Shown: positions 24,346 through 33,237, counted from the first letter of the stretch. The stretch: 64,000 nt of DNA from Kribbella sandramycini (GCF_013131805.1 NZ_JABJRC010000006.1:62001-126000); one strand, 5' to 3'. Numbers and translations: made by a program. Notes: generated from the sequence alone by a model not told the origin.

Positions 24346-24389
24346 TCGATTTCGAATCAAGTTTTCCCGACGACGAGTGAGGCGGCCAC

Positions 24390-25844
24390 GTGAGCACCAA
24401 CGACGCCGAGCCGACACCCTCGAGCACCCCCGCGGACCCTGGTCACCAGGCGCTCACGGGGCTGACTCCGCCTGCTCCTGGAGTGGGCAGCACGCCGCTC
24501 ACGCCGCCCGGCAGTGACCAGGCGCTCCGGCAGACCTCCGGGCCCGGTACGCCGAGCAGCGGTCCGGTGCCGGCGCAGCCGCAGGGGCCGGTCCGGTCGG
24601 TCACCCAGCGCAGCTTCGGCGGTCAGGAGCCGGCGTTCCGGCCGGTGTACCAGGGGCAGGCCTGGCCGACGCGTGAGCCGGCGTTCCAGTCGTCGTACGT
24701 GCCGGCTCCGCCGGTGGACTGGCATCAGCAGCAGGCGCGGGCCTACAGGCCCGCTCCGGCGGCCAAGAACACCCAGAACCGGGTCATCGTGATCGCCGCG
24801 GTCGTGGCGCTGATCGTCGGCCTGCTGGCCGGTGGCGGCGCTGCTGCGACCGTCATCGCGTTCAACGACGTCGGTCCGATCACCAAGCAGCCCGACGTAC
24901 CGGTCGGTGAGGGCGCGGATCCGAAGATCCGCAGCGGCTCGGTCTCCGCGGTCGCGACCTCCTTGCTGCCGAGCGTCGTCCAGTTGCGGGTCGAGGGCGC
25001 GGACAACTCCGACGCCACCGGCTCCGGCTTCGTGATCGACAAGGCTGGGCACATCCTGACCAACAACCACGTCGTCGCGGGCGCCGCCAAGGGCGGGTCC
25101 ATCCAGATCATCACGCAGAAGGGCAAGGCCCCGCAGACCGCGCGGCTGGTCGGCCGCTCCCCGGCGTACGACCTCGCCGTCGTCCAGGTGGCCGGGATCG
25201 ACGCGCCGTCGGTGCAGTTCGGCCGCTCGGACGCGATGATCGTCGGGCAGGACGTGGTCGCGATCGGCTCGCCGCTCGGCCTGGCCGGCACGGTCACCTC
25301 GGGCATCATCTCGGCCAAGAACCGGCCGGTGACGACCGGCGACGGCAAGGACGAGGCCTCATTCATCAACGCGCTGCAGACCGACGCCGCGATCAACCCG
25401 GGCAACTCCGGCGGCCCGCTGGTCGACATGAACGCGAAGGTGATCGGCGTGAACTCGGCGATCGCCACCGTGCGCGGCGCGCAGGAGGGCGCGAGCGGGA
25501 GCATCGGGCTCGGGTTCGCGATCCCGATCGACCAGGCCCGGCGGACGGCGCAGCAGCTGATCGCGAACGGCAAGGCGACCTACCCGGTGATCGGGGCGAA
25601 TGTCGACCTGCAGTTCGAGGGCGGCGCCCGGGTCAGCTCGGTGACGCCCGCGTCTCCCGCCGCCCGCGCCGGGCTGCGGGTCGGCGACGTCGTCACCGAG
25701 ATCAACAAGCAGCCGGTCGACACGGCCGAGGCGCTGATCGTCGCCATCCGCACCCACCAGCCCGGTGAGAGCGTCAGCCTGGTCTACGAGCGCGGCGGCC
25801 GTCCGCGCGCGGCGACCGTCACCCTGGCCCAGCAGATCGGCTGA
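24390..25844 (+). CDS. htrA: HtrA-family membrane-anchored serine protease with PDZ domain
   Basis: Envelope quality-control protease of 484 residues. A Pro-rich cytoplasmic N-terminus (1-130) is followed by a membrane helix (131-158). The trypsin-like domain has the triad H227 (LTNNHVV), D261 (AYDLAVVQV) and S340 (INPGNSGGPLV). One C-terminal PDZ domain (about 390-478) includes SVTPASPAARAGLRVGDVV. GTG 24390 follows GAGGCGG. It corresponds to Rv1223 and lies 44 bp after the RseB-like gene. It is probably both a SigE target and a processor of envelope signals. Confidence 0.95.
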   Translation: MSTNDAEPTPSSTPADPGHQALTGLTPPAPGVGSTPLTPPGSDQALRQTSGPGTPSSGPVPAQPQGPVRSVTQRSFGGQEPAFRPVYQGQAWPTREPAFQSSYVPAPPVDWHQQQARAYRPAPAAKNTQNRVIVIAAVVALIVGLLAGGGAAATVIAFNDVGPITKQPDVPVGEGADPKIRSGSVSAVATSLLPSVVQLRVEGADNSDATGSGFVIDKAGHILTNNHVVAGAAKGGSIQIITQKGKAPQTARLVGRSPAYDLAVVQVAGIDAPSVQFGRSDAMIVGQDVVAIGSPLGLAGTVTSGIISAKNRPVTTGDGKDEASFINALQTDAAINPGNSGGPLVDMNAKVIGVNSAIATVRGAQEGASGSIGLGFAIPIDQARRTAQQLIANGKATYPVIGANVDLQFEGGARVSSVTPASPAARAGLRVGDVVTEINKQPVDTAEALIVAIRTHQPGESVSLVYERGGRPRAATVTLAQQIG

Positions 25845-25849
25845 CCCGG

Positions 25850-25868
25850 AAGGCGGTATGACCGCCTT
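25850..25868 (+). terminator. Short hairpin after htrA
   Basis: AAGGCGGT (25850-25857), loop ATG, ACCGCCTT (25861-25868) form a perfect 8-bp stem in the 77-bp gap before tatB. It may act as a partial terminator or attenuator between htrA and tatB. Confidence 0.55.
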
Positions 25869-25921
25869 GCGGCTACGCTGGTCCCGCAGTTGCGCCGGGG
25901 TACGAGGAGTGAGGTGAACCC

Positions 25922-26260
25922 ATGTTCGGCATCGGGCCGCTCGAGCTGGTCGTGATCGCGATCGTCGCCATCCTGGTCTTCGGCCCCGACCGGTTGCCGG
26001 AGTTCGCCCGCACCGCCGGCCGCCTGCTCCGCCAGGTCCGCGGCATGGTCTCCAACGCCCAGAACGACCTCCGCAACGAGCTGGGCCCCGAGTTCGCCGA
26101 CCTCGAGCTCCAGGACCTCAACCCACGCAACTTCGTCCGCAAACACCTCCTCGAAGGCTCGGACGACGACTACGACGACAAACCCGTCGCCAACTTCGCC
26201 GACACCCCCCAACGCCTCCCCGCCGGCCAAAAGCCCCCCTACGACCCCGAATCCACCTGA
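25922..26260 (+). CDS. tatB: Sec-independent translocase subunit TatB
   Basis: Twin-arginine translocation component of 112 residues. The N-terminus MFGIGPLELVVIAIVAILVFGPDRLPEFARTAGRLLRQVR shows the short membrane helix, the conserved GPDRLP hinge and the amphipathic helix. The C-terminus is acidic and Pro-rich. Several exported proteins in the window carry Tat-like signals (the PF10091 protein and the phosphodiesterase). Its place after htrA matches Rv1224. Confidence 0.95.
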   Translation: MFGIGPLELVVIAIVAILVFGPDRLPEFARTAGRLLRQVRGMVSNAQNDLRNELGPEFADLELQDLNPRNFVRKHLLEGSDDDYDDKPVANFADTPQRLPAGQKPPYDPEST

Positions 26261-26283
26261 GCGGGTCTGCGAACTGAACGATC

Positions 26284-26314
26284 GAGGGCCTCGGACAGTC
26301 TGTCCGAGGCCCTC
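26284..26314. terminator. Strong bidirectional terminator between tatB and mrp
   Basis: GAGGGCCTCGGACAG (26284-26298) and CTGTCCGAGGCCCTC (26300-26314) are a perfect 15-bp inverted repeat, extended by flanking GAACTGA and TCAGTTC. It lies between convergent genes. Confidence 0.88.
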
Positions 26315-26336
26315 AGTTCGTCTGTGGTGTTGGCTG

Positions 26337-27488
26337 CTAGCGGCCGGCGGGGGAGAGGCCTAGCTGGCGGCCGAGGAGGCCGCGGGGGCGGCCGCCTAGT
26401 TTGGTGGCGATGGCGGTGAGGACCTGGGCGGCGGGGGTCTCCGGGTCGGCGGTGGCCAGGGGGGTGCCGAGGTCGCCGCCGGAGCGGAGGCGCTCGTCGA
26501 GGGGGATCTCGCCGAGGAGGGGGATCGGGTAGCCGAGGCGGGCGGAGAGGGTTTCGGCGACGCGGGTGCCGCCGCCGGTGCCGAAGATTTCGATCCGGTG
26601 CTCGGGGCCGCAGTGCGGGCAGGGCAGGTATGACATGTTCTCGACGACGCCGGCCACCCGCTGGTGAACCATCTGGGCCATCGTGCCGGCCCGTTCGGCG
26701 ACCTCGGCGGCCGCCTCCTGCGGGGTGGTGACGACGATGACCTCGGCGCTGGTCAGCCGCTGGCCGACGGAGATCGCGATATCGCCGGTACCGGGCGGGA
26801 GGTCGAGGAGCAGGACGTCGAGGTCGCCCCAGTAGACGTCCGCGAGCATCTGGACCAGCGCGCGGTCGAGGATCGGGCCGCGCCAGGCGACCACCTGGTC
26901 GCGCTTGGGCTTCAGCATGCCGATCGAGATCACCTTCACGCCGTGCGCGGGCACCGGCATGATCATGTCGTCGACCGCGGTCGGCCGCTCGTCGGCGACG
27001 CCGAACATGGCCGGGATCGAGTGGCCGTAGATATCGGCGTCCAGGACGCCGACCGACAGCCCCTGGCGCGCCATCGCGACCGCGAGGTTGACCGTCACCG
27101 AGGACTTGCCGACGCCGCCCTTACCGGAGGCGATCGCGAAGACCTTGGTCAGCGAGTCGGCCCGGGAGAACGGGATCTCCTTCTCGGCGACGCCGCCGCG
27201 CAGCTGCGTCTGCAACGCCGACCGCTGCTCGGCCGACATCACGCCGAGGTCGACCTCGACCCCGGTGACGCCGTCGAGTTTGCTCACCGCGGCCTTGGTG
27301 TCGCGGGTCAGCGTGTCCTTCATCGGGCAGCCCGCGACGGTCAGCAGGATCCGGACGGCGACGACGCCGTCCTCGCGGACGACGACGGACTCGACCATGC
27401 CGAGCTCGGTGATCGGTTTCTTGATCTCCGGGTCGATCACACCACCGAGAGCCGTCGTCACCTGATCAGCAGTGGGAGCCATACCCAT
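26337..27488 (-). CDS. mrp: Mrp/NBP35-family iron-sulfur carrier ATPase (ApbC-like)
   Basis: P-loop ATPase of 383 residues that carries Fe-S clusters to target apoproteins. The N-terminal MIP18/DUF59 domain (5-85) includes VAGCPMKDTL. The deviant Walker A is SGKGGVGKSS at 121-130. The bridging CxxC is in PCPHCGPEH near residue 280. The start could be ATG 27488 or ATG 27482. It corresponds to Rv1229c and lies downstream of the htpX-pspAB pair on the same strand. Confidence 0.95.
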   Translation of the reverse strand: MGMAPTADQVTTALGGVIDPEIKKPITELGMVESVVVREDGVVAVRILLTVAGCPMKDTLTRDTKAAVSKLDGVTGVEVDLGVMSAEQRSALQTQLRGGVAEKEIPFSRADSLTKVFAIASGKGGVGKSSVTVNLAVAMARQGLSVGVLDADIYGHSIPAMFGVADERPTAVDDMIMPVPAHGVKVISIGMLKPKRDQVVAWRGPILDRALVQMLADVYWGDLDVLLLDLPPGTGDIAISVGQRLTSAEVIVVTTPQEAAAEVAERAGTMAQMVHQRVAGVVENMSYLPCPHCGPEHRIEIFGTGGGTRVAETLSARLGYPIPLLGEIPLDERLRSGGDLGTPLATADPETPAAQVLTAIATKLGGRPRGLLGRQLGLSPAGR

Positions 27489-27561
27489 AAGGCTACGTGC
27501 TGCGGTGAAACCCGCCGACCGCGGTCCATGTGACGTAGGTCCGGCAAGGTGACCCTTAGTT

Positions 27562-28125
27562 CTACAGCCCGGGCGCGCCGTAGATCGGGAACCAGCGGGA
27601 CAGGTCCTGCTCGAGGCGCAGATCGGAGCCGAGCAGCGACTTGATCTGCAGCTCGGTCGCGTTGTCGCGCCGGTCTGCCCCGACGGGCGCGAACGGGTAC
27701 CAGGAGCCGCGTTTGTAGAGGTAGACCAGCCCGAGGGACGACGTCCCGTTCGTGAAGGCGACCAGCGTGCACAACAGCGCCGGACCGAACCCGGCGTCCA
27801 CCAGCGATGTGTTGACGCCGTGCAGGTCGGTTACGAGCCCTTCGACGTTGTCCGGCGTCGTCTCCCGCACCAGCCAGGTGAAACCGTACGAATCCGTCGT
27901 GCTGCTGAACTTGCCGTCGTCGAGCGCCAGCAGCTTGTCGACCTCGGAGCGCAGCGTCGAGAACCCACCGCCCTCGGCCGCCTTGAAACAGACCGAGCCG
28001 CTCCCGGTCGGCCGGTAGCCGGCGGCTGTCTCCAGAGTGATCGCAGCCGACGGCAGCGAGAACAGCTGGTCGAGATTCGGCGGCACAGCCTTGCTGCGGC
28101 CGAGCAGGATGTCGAAGAGTCCCAT
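27562..28125 (-). CDS. pspAB: PspA-associated protein PspAB
   Basis: Cytoplasmic protein of 187 residues beginning MGLFDILLGRSKAVPPNLDQLF and ending WFPIYGAPGL, as in actinobacterial PspAB proteins found beside HtpX. No catalytic motif is visible. The name rests on the recognised family and on the adjacency: its start lies three bases after the htpX stop. A role in the phage-shock/membrane-stress network is likely. No pspA itself is in the window. Confidence 0.8.
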   Translation of the reverse strand: MGLFDILLGRSKAVPPNLDQLFSLPSAAITLETAAGYRPTGSGSVCFKAAEGGGFSTLRSEVDKLLALDDGKFSSTTDSYGFTWLVRETTPDNVEGLVTDLHGVNTSLVDAGFGPALLCTLVAFTNGTSSLGLVYLYKRGSWYPFAPVGADRRDNATELQIKSLLGSDLRLEQDLSRWFPIYGAPGL

Positions 28126-28128
28126 GCG

Positions 28129-29031
28129 CTAAGCCTGCTCGCCCAGCTCACGGGACAACACACCGAGGCGGTCCAGCCGGGCCTCCAGCGGCGGGTGGGT
28201 GGCGAACAGCGACGACAGCGAGATGCCCTTGCCCGAGATGGCCGGCGCGAAGAAGAACGCGTTGAACGCCTCCGCCTGGCGCAGGTCGCGCGACGGTATT
28301 CGAGCGATGTCGCCGCTGATCTTGGTCAGTGCGGAGGCCAGCGCCGACGGTCTGCCGGTCAGGATCGCGCCGGCCCGGTCCGCCGCCAGCTCGCGGTAGC
28401 GGGACAGCGCACGGGTCAGCAGGAACGAGATCGCGTAGACCGCGGCCGAGACGCCGATGATCGTCAGCACGATGATCGCGGTGTTCTGGTCGCGGCTCCG
28501 GCCGCCGAGCCCGCTGTACAGCCCGAACCGGGTGATCAGCCCGGCCAGAACGCCGAGGAACGACGCCATCGTCATCACCGCGACATCGCGGTGCGCGATA
28601 TGCGACAGCTCGTGCGCCAGCACGCCTTCGAGCTCATCGGCGTCCAGCCGGCGCATGATCCCGGTGGTCACGCAGACGACGGCGTTGTTCGGGTTGCGGC
28701 CGGTGGCGAACGCGTTCGGCAGGTCGGCGTCGGCGATCGCGACCTGCGGTTTCGGCATGTCGGCCAGCGCGCAGAGCCGGTCGATCGCGCCGTGCAGCTG
28801 CGGCGCCTCCTCCGGCGTGACGATCCGGCCGCCCATCGCGTAGAGCGCGATCTTGGCCGAGAAGAAGTACTGGACGAACAACATCCCGCCGGCGATCACG
28901 ATCGCGATCACCGCGCTCTTCGTCAACGCGATCAGCGCGGCGACGAACGCGACGTACAACAGGCCGAGCAGGAAGCTGGTCACGAGCATCCGCCGGCTCA
29001 GCCCGCGATCGGGCGCGAACCGAGATTTCAT
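28129..29031 (-). CDS. htpX: Zinc metalloprotease HtpX homologue (M48B)
   Basis: Membrane-bound metalloprotease of 300 residues that degrades damaged membrane proteins. Two N-terminal membrane helices (about 16-37 and 40-57) precede the catalytic motif AHELSH (H140, E141, H144). Two more helices lie in the middle, and RELAADRAG near 217 supplies the third ligand Glu. GGAAGGAGG precedes ATG 29031. It forms an operon with pspAB, in keeping with the envelope-stress theme of the region. Confidence 0.95.
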   Translation of the reverse strand: MKSRFAPDRGLSRRMLVTSFLLGLLYVAFVAALIALTKSAVIAIVIAGGMLFVQYFFSAKIALYAMGGRIVTPEEAPQLHGAIDRLCALADMPKPQVAIADADLPNAFATGRNPNNAVVCVTTGIMRRLDADELEGVLAHELSHIAHRDVAVMTMASFLGVLAGLITRFGLYSGLGGRSRDQNTAIIVLTIIGVSAAVYAISFLLTRALSRYRELAADRAGAILTGRPSALASALTKISGDIARIPSRDLRQAEAFNAFFFAPAISGKGISLSSLFATHPPLEARLDRLGVLSRELGEQA

Positions 29032-29082
29032 CGTGGCCTCCTTCCGAACCTGTGATCGAGATTAGCGCGTGGCCAAAGCCGC

Positions 29083-29595
29083 TCAGACGCGATCGTTGTC
29101 GCGGTCCCGGTCCAGCTCGGCCAGCAGCGACTTCAGCTCGGACCGCAGGAAGTCGCGGGTGGCGACCTCGCCGACGGCCATCCGCAGCGACGCCACCTCC
29201 CGAGCCAGGAACTCCATGTCCGCACGGCTCCGGGCGTCGACATCGCGGTCGCGCTCGTACTGAACCCGGTCCCGCGCTTCCTGCCGGTTCTGCGCGAGCA
29301 GGATCAGCGGAGCGGCGTACGACGCCTGCAGGCTGAGCGCCAGCGTCAGGAAGATGAACGGGTACTGATCGAAGCGGACGCTCTCCGGCGCGAAGATGTT
29401 CCAGCCGACCCAGAACAGGATCGTCGCGGTCATGTAGACCAGGAACTGCCCTGTCCCCAGGAAGCGGGCGATCCGCTCGGAGAGCCGGCCGAACGCGTCG
29501 GCGTCGTACGCAGGCCGGGCCAGGAAAGTCCGCCGCCAGTCCCGCGGTACGTCGAGGCGGGCCGTGCTGCGCGTACTGCGGTCGTCACGAGGCAT
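29083..29595 (-). CDS. DUF1003 domain membrane protein
   Basis: Protein of 170 residues with two membrane helices (FLVYMTATILFWVGWNIF and YPFIFLTLALSLQASYAAPLILLA) and the DUF1003 hallmark LSLQASYAAPLILLAQNRQ. A charged coiled-coil tail follows. ATG 29595 is selected because earlier residues of the open frame lack homology. Its start overlaps the end of the MgtE-N/CBS gene by 11 bases, so the two are coupled. Function is unknown; the pair is conserved in mycobacteria (Rv1231c-Rv1232c, from memory). Confidence 0.9.
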   Translation of the reverse strand: MPRDDRSTRSTARLDVPRDWRRTFLARPAYDADAFGRLSERIARFLGTGQFLVYMTATILFWVGWNIFAPESVRFDQYPFIFLTLALSLQASYAAPLILLAQNRQEARDRVQYERDRDVDARSRADMEFLAREVASLRMAVGEVATRDFLRSELKSLLAELDRDRDNDRV

Positions 29596-30844
29596 GGTGG
29601 TCCTCCTCGGGCTTGTCGGGCTCACGCCAGTCTTCGGGCAGCAGGTGGTCCAGTACGTCGTCGACAGTGACCGCACCGATCAGTCGGCCTTCGTCATCGA
29701 GGACCGGCGCCGACACCAGGTTGTAGGTGGCCAGGTACTTGGCCACGGCCTGCAGGCTGTCATCCGGCCGCAGCCCGTCCAGATCGGTGTCCAGTACGGC
29801 GGACACCAGCTCGGACGGCGGCTCGCGGAGCAGCCGCTGGATGTGACCCGCGCCGATGAACCGGCCGGTCGGAGTCTCCAGCGGCGGCCGAACGACGTAG
29901 ATCATCGCGGCCAGCGCCGGGCTCAGCTCAGCGTTACGGACATTGGCCAGCGCGTCGGCCACGGTCGCATCAGCTGGCAGGATGACCGGCTCCGACGTCA
30001 TCAGACCGCCGGCTGTGCGTTCCTCATAGGTCAACAGCCGCCGGACGTCTTCAGCCTCATCCGGCTCCATCAGCGTCAGCAGCCGTTCAGCTGTATCCGT
30101 GGGCAGCTCAGCGATCAGGTCGGCCGCGTCGTCCGGAGACATCTCCTCCAGCACGTCTGCAGCGCGCTCTGTGTCCAGACCAGCCAGAATCTCCACCTGG
30201 TCGTCTTCTGGCAGCTCTTCGAGGACATCGGCCAGCCGTTCGTCGTTCAGCGCTGCTGCGATCTCGTTACGCCGTTTGGACGACAGATCGTGCAGTACGG
30301 CGGCCAGGTCGGCCGGGCGCATCGACTCGAACGCAGCCAGGATGTGCGTCGCGCCCTGGCCCTCCTCGACCTGAGCGAACCCACTCACCTCGGCCCAGTC
30401 CAGCACATGCGACTGACCGCGCCGCCGGAACCGTTTGGCCCCCTCCCGCACGGCCACCTTGGAGAGCACCCAGTCCCGAGTCCGCCACTGCTCCATCGCC
30501 ATGTCGAAGACGACCGCGGTCGTCTCGGAATCCACGACGGTGACAGTGCGGTCGAGCATTTCGGCCAGTACGAGCACCTCGGTCGTCCGCTGCTCGAAAC
30601 GCCGTACGTTCACCAGACCGGTCGTGATGACATGCCCGATATCCACTGAGGTGACTCGCGTCATCGGAACGAAGATTCGCCGCCGGGCGAACGCCTCGAC
30701 CACCAGACCGAGCACTCGCGGCGGCTGCGTGCCCTGACGCAGCATCGCGACCACATCGCGCACCTTGCCGACCTGATCGCCGTTCGGCGCGTACACCGGC
30801 AGACCAGCCAGCCGCGAGACATAGACGCGCGTAGGCGAGCTCAT
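29585..30844 (-). CDS. Soluble PRC-barrel/MgtE-N/CBS protein
   Basis: Protein of 419 residues with no membrane helix. An N-terminal PRC-barrel-like part (about 1-80, with GLPVYAPNGDQVGKVRDVV) is followed by the MgtE intracellular N domain (about 160-270, repeats such as ADVLEELPEDDQVEIL). Two CBS motifs follow (about 275-400, including SAPVLDDEGRLIGAVTVDDVLDHL). It has the magnesium- and nucleotide-sensing half of MgtE without the channel. It may regulate its neighbours DUF1003 or CorA, but nothing in the sequence proves a partner. Confidence 0.9.
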   Translation of the reverse strand: MSSPTRVYVSRLAGLPVYAPNGDQVGKVRDVVAMLRQGTQPPRVLGLVVEAFARRRIFVPMTRVTSVDIGHVITTGLVNVRRFEQRTTEVLVLAEMLDRTVTVVDSETTAVVFDMAMEQWRTRDWVLSKVAVREGAKRFRRRGQSHVLDWAEVSGFAQVEEGQGATHILAAFESMRPADLAAVLHDLSSKRRNEIAAALNDERLADVLEELPEDDQVEILAGLDTERAADVLEEMSPDDAADLIAELPTDTAERLLTLMEPDEAEDVRRLLTYEERTAGGLMTSEPVILPADATVADALANVRNAELSPALAAMIYVVRPPLETPTGRFIGAGHIQRLLREPPSELVSAVLDTDLDGLRPDDSLQAVAKYLATYNLVSAPVLDDEGRLIGAVTVDDVLDHLLPEDWREPDKPEEDHHAS

Positions 30845-30868
30845 GTCCGAAGGCTAACCCGCAGGCCG

Positions 30869-31375
30869 CTAACTCAACTTCGGACGCCGACGGACGCGCC
30901 GGTGCAGCGTGATCGGCTTCCTGCCCCGGGTGGTCGCAGGCGAGCCCACCGGCGGCGCGTACGGCGATCCGTCGTCCAGACCGCTGGCCGCCCCTGTCGG
31001 CTCCAGCACCAGGATGTCGGCCTCGGACCGCCACCGATCGAGCTGAGTGTCGAGCCCGGCCGCATTCAGCCGCTCGGTCCGCAGCACCAGCGCAGCCGCC
31101 GTCCACTCCTCGCTCCCCGGCTCCAGCCGCCGAACAGCCGCCGTCCACCGCGCCAGCTGGTTGTTCGCCGGTTTCGCCGGTACGACGACCTCAGCGCTCC
31201 CCGCATCAGCCAGGCCGGGCAACGGCTGCTCCGCACTGGCAGCCCGGTCCGCCAGGACGACGTACTGGCCGTCCACCGTGGCGAACCAAGCCGGGACCGC
31301 GCGCCGACCCTGCCAGGACAGCCAGACCAGGCCGGCCTTCTTCATCACCGCGGCGATCTCGGTCACATCCGTCAC
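30869..31375 (-). CDS. Hypothetical protein, possible split-barrel (PNPOx-like) fold
   Basis: Protein of 168 residues starting at GTG 31375. The centre (WLSWQGRRAVPAWFATVDGQYVVLAD, then AEVVVPAKPANNQLARWTAAVRRLEPGSEEWTAA) resembles the layout of pyridoxamine-phosphate-oxidase-like proteins, but no cofactor residues can be named. The tail is basic and disordered. It precedes the MgtE-N/CBS gene by 24 bp on the same strand and is probably cotranscribed with it. Confidence 0.62.
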   Translation of the reverse strand: MTDVTEIAAVMKKAGLVWLSWQGRRAVPAWFATVDGQYVVLADRAASAEQPLPGLADAGSAEVVVPAKPANNQLARWTAAVRRLEPGSEEWTAAALVLRTERLNAAGLDTQLDRWRSEADILVLEPTGAASGLDDGSPYAPPVGSPATTRGRKPITLHRRVRRRPKLS

Positions 31376-31474
31376 CGCACAAGGGTGTCACAGTGAGCGA
31401 TGTCACCGGGCACGCAGCGGACGTTTCGCCGTACGCTGCCGGGGTGACCGGTCGGTAACCAAGGAGGCCCGCGA

Positions 31475-32437
31475 ATGTCCGAGCAGGTGCTGCGCAGCAG
31501 GCGGTCGTGTCTGGCCACCCCGGGGTCGAACCCGCGGTTCCTGGCCAAGGCGAAGGGCCTGGACGCCGACCAGGTGTTCCTCGATCTGGAGGACTCGGTC
31601 GCGCCGATCGCCAAGGTCGACGCCCGGAAGAACATCGTCGCGGCGCTCAACGAGGGCGGCTGGGGCGAGAAGGTCCGCGTCGTCCGGGTGAACGACTGGA
31701 CGACCGAGTGGACCTACGCCGATGTGATCGAGGTGGTCGGCGGCGCCGGCGCGAACCTGGACTGCATCATGCTGCCGAAGGTGCAGACCGCCGAACAGGT
31801 GGTCGCGCTCGACCTGCTGCTCACCCAGCTGGAGAAGGTGCACGGGTACGAGCCGGGCCGGATCGGGATCGAGGCGCAGATCGAGAACGCCCTCGGCCTG
31901 ACCAACGTGAACGCGATCGCCGCCGCCTCGCCGCGGGTCGAGACGATCATCTTCGGCCCGGCCGACTTCATGGCCTCGATCAACATGAAATCGCTGGTGG
32001 TCGGCGAGCAGCCGCCCGGCTACGACGTCGGCGACGCCTATCACTACATCCTGATGCAGATCCTGATGGCGGCCCGCGCGTACGGCAAGCAGGCCATCGA
32101 CGGCCCGTACCTGCAGATCAAGGACGTCGACGGCTTCCGCCGGGTGGCCGGCCGCTCGGCCGCGCTCGGTTTCGACGGCAAGTGGGTCCTGCACCCCGAC
32201 CAGATCGCCGCCGCGAACGAGGTCTACTCGCCGCGCCAGGAGGACTACGACCACTCCGAGAACATCCTCGACGCCTACGACCACTACACCTCGGCCGCCG
32301 GCGGCGCCCGCGGCGCGGTGATGCTCGGCGACGAGATGATCGACGAGGCCTCCCGCAAGATGGCCCTCGTCATCTCCGCCAAGGGCCGCGCCGCCGGCAT
32401 GAGCCGGACGGACGTCTGGCAGGCCCCCGCCGACTGA
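31475..32437 (+). CDS. HpcH/HpaI-family CoA-ester lyase (CitE-like)
   Basis: Mg-dependent TIM-barrel lyase of 320 residues. The characteristic segments are SCLATPGSNPRFLAKA, VFLDLEDSVAP, a metal-ligand Glu in GIEAQIENA and the Asp in IFGPADFMASI. The length and the late GFDGKWVLHPDQI match malyl-/citramalyl-/beta-hydroxyacyl-CoA lyases such as M. tuberculosis Rv2498c rather than citrate lyase beta, and no citrate lyase partner subunits are present. AAGGAGG precedes ATG 31475. Relatives of its mycobacterial operon partners (acyl-CoA dehydrogenase, MaoC) occur 2.4 and 10.5 kb away. Confidence 0.9.
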   Translation: MSEQVLRSRRSCLATPGSNPRFLAKAKGLDADQVFLDLEDSVAPIAKVDARKNIVAALNEGGWGEKVRVVRVNDWTTEWTYADVIEVVGGAGANLDCIMLPKVQTAEQVVALDLLLTQLEKVHGYEPGRIGIEAQIENALGLTNVNAIAAASPRVETIIFGPADFMASINMKSLVVGEQPPGYDVGDAYHYILMQILMAARAYGKQAIDGPYLQIKDVDGFRRVAGRSAALGFDGKWVLHPDQIAAANEVYSPRQEDYDHSENILDAYDHYTSAAGGARGAVMLGDEMIDEASRKMALVISAKGRAAGMSRTDVWQAPAD

Positions 32438-32442
32438 CCGCT

Positions 32443-32458
32443 CCGGCGGGGACGCCGG
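32443..32458. terminator. Hairpin between convergent lyase and cyclophilin genes
   Basis: CCGGCG (32443-32448), loop GGGA, CGCCGG (32453-32458), in the 23-bp gap between the two stop codons. Confidence 0.6.
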
Positions 32459-32460
32459 GA

Positions 32461-33123
32461 TCAGCGCAGCGTGAGTACCTTGAGGATGCGGATCGGACGG
32501 ACCGGTGGGCCGTCCTGGTCCGGGTCGGCGATCCCGGCCTTGACCATCCGGTCGAAGGTCGGCATGCCGGCGATCACCTTGCCGAGGACGGTGTAGTTCG
32601 GGGCGATCTTGGCGAACGAGTGGACGACGAAGAACTCGCTGCCGTTGGTTCCGGGCCCCTGGTTGCCGTAGGCAACGGTTCCGCGCTCGTAGGTCTCCGC
32701 GCCGGTCACCTCGTCGGGGAACTTGTAGCCCGGGCCGCCCTCCTCCTGGCGGTAGATGTCACCGCACTGCAGGACGCCGAGGCGGGCCGAGTTGGTCAGC
32801 CGGAAGCACTGGGTGAAGTCGTAGAACCGGCTGTTCACCAGATGGACGAAGTTGTGCACGCCGCACGGCGCGTTCGCCCGGTCCATCCGGACGACGAACG
32901 AGCCGTAGTTGGTCAGGAAGTACACGTCGGCGGCGCCCTGCGCCTTCGCGGTCGGCGACGGGATCCGCACCGGCTTGGCGGCCGGGTTCTCCGGCGTCGG
33001 GGTGAACTCGCACTTGACCGTCGGCTTCGGGCGCTGAACGGGCGCGGCGGAGGCGGTGGTCGTGAACGTCGTGGCTAACAAGGTGGCCGCGATCACAGCG
33101 GCAAACGTTCGCTTCATGGGCAC
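32461..33123 (-). CDS. Secreted cyclophilin-type peptidyl-prolyl isomerase
   Basis: Exported foldase of 220 residues. The signal peptide is MKRTFAAVIAATLLATTFTTTASA, and the cyclophilin domain covers about residues 60-218. FRLTNSARLGVLQCGD and the active-site region GSEFFVVHS are visible. Two Cys pairs may form disulfides. It starts at GTG 33123, with AGGA five bases upstream; ATG 33117 gives the same protein two residues shorter. It is divergent from a Ser/Thr kinase gene. Confidence 0.9.
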   Translation of the reverse strand: MPMKRTFAAVIAATLLATTFTTTASAAPVQRPKPTVKCEFTPTPENPAAKPVRIPSPTAKAQGAADVYFLTNYGSFVVRMDRANAPCGVHNFVHLVNSRFYDFTQCFRLTNSARLGVLQCGDIYRQEEGGPGYKFPDEVTGAETYERGTVAYGNQGPGTNGSEFFVVHSFAKIAPNYTVLGKVIAGMPTFDRMVKAGIADPDQDGPPVRPIRILKVLTLR

Positions 33124-33161
33124 ACGGTAGTCCTGCCGTCGCGCAGTGCAGAGGTTTGCAA

Positions 33162-33187
33162 GGAATCGGCTGTGGACTCGATTCGTT
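33162..33187 (+). promoter_or_regulatory. Candidate SigE-type promoter before the Ser/Thr kinase
   Basis: GGAAT (33162-33166), a 17-base spacer and CGTT (33184-33187) use the same spacing as the sigE promoter and fit the GGAAY form of the consensus. The match is short, so chance is possible. Confidence 0.35.
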
Positions 33188-33237
33188 CACCGTTGCCGCC
33201 TAAGGTGTTGCGGTCCGCTGCGGAAGGTGTGTTTTTT

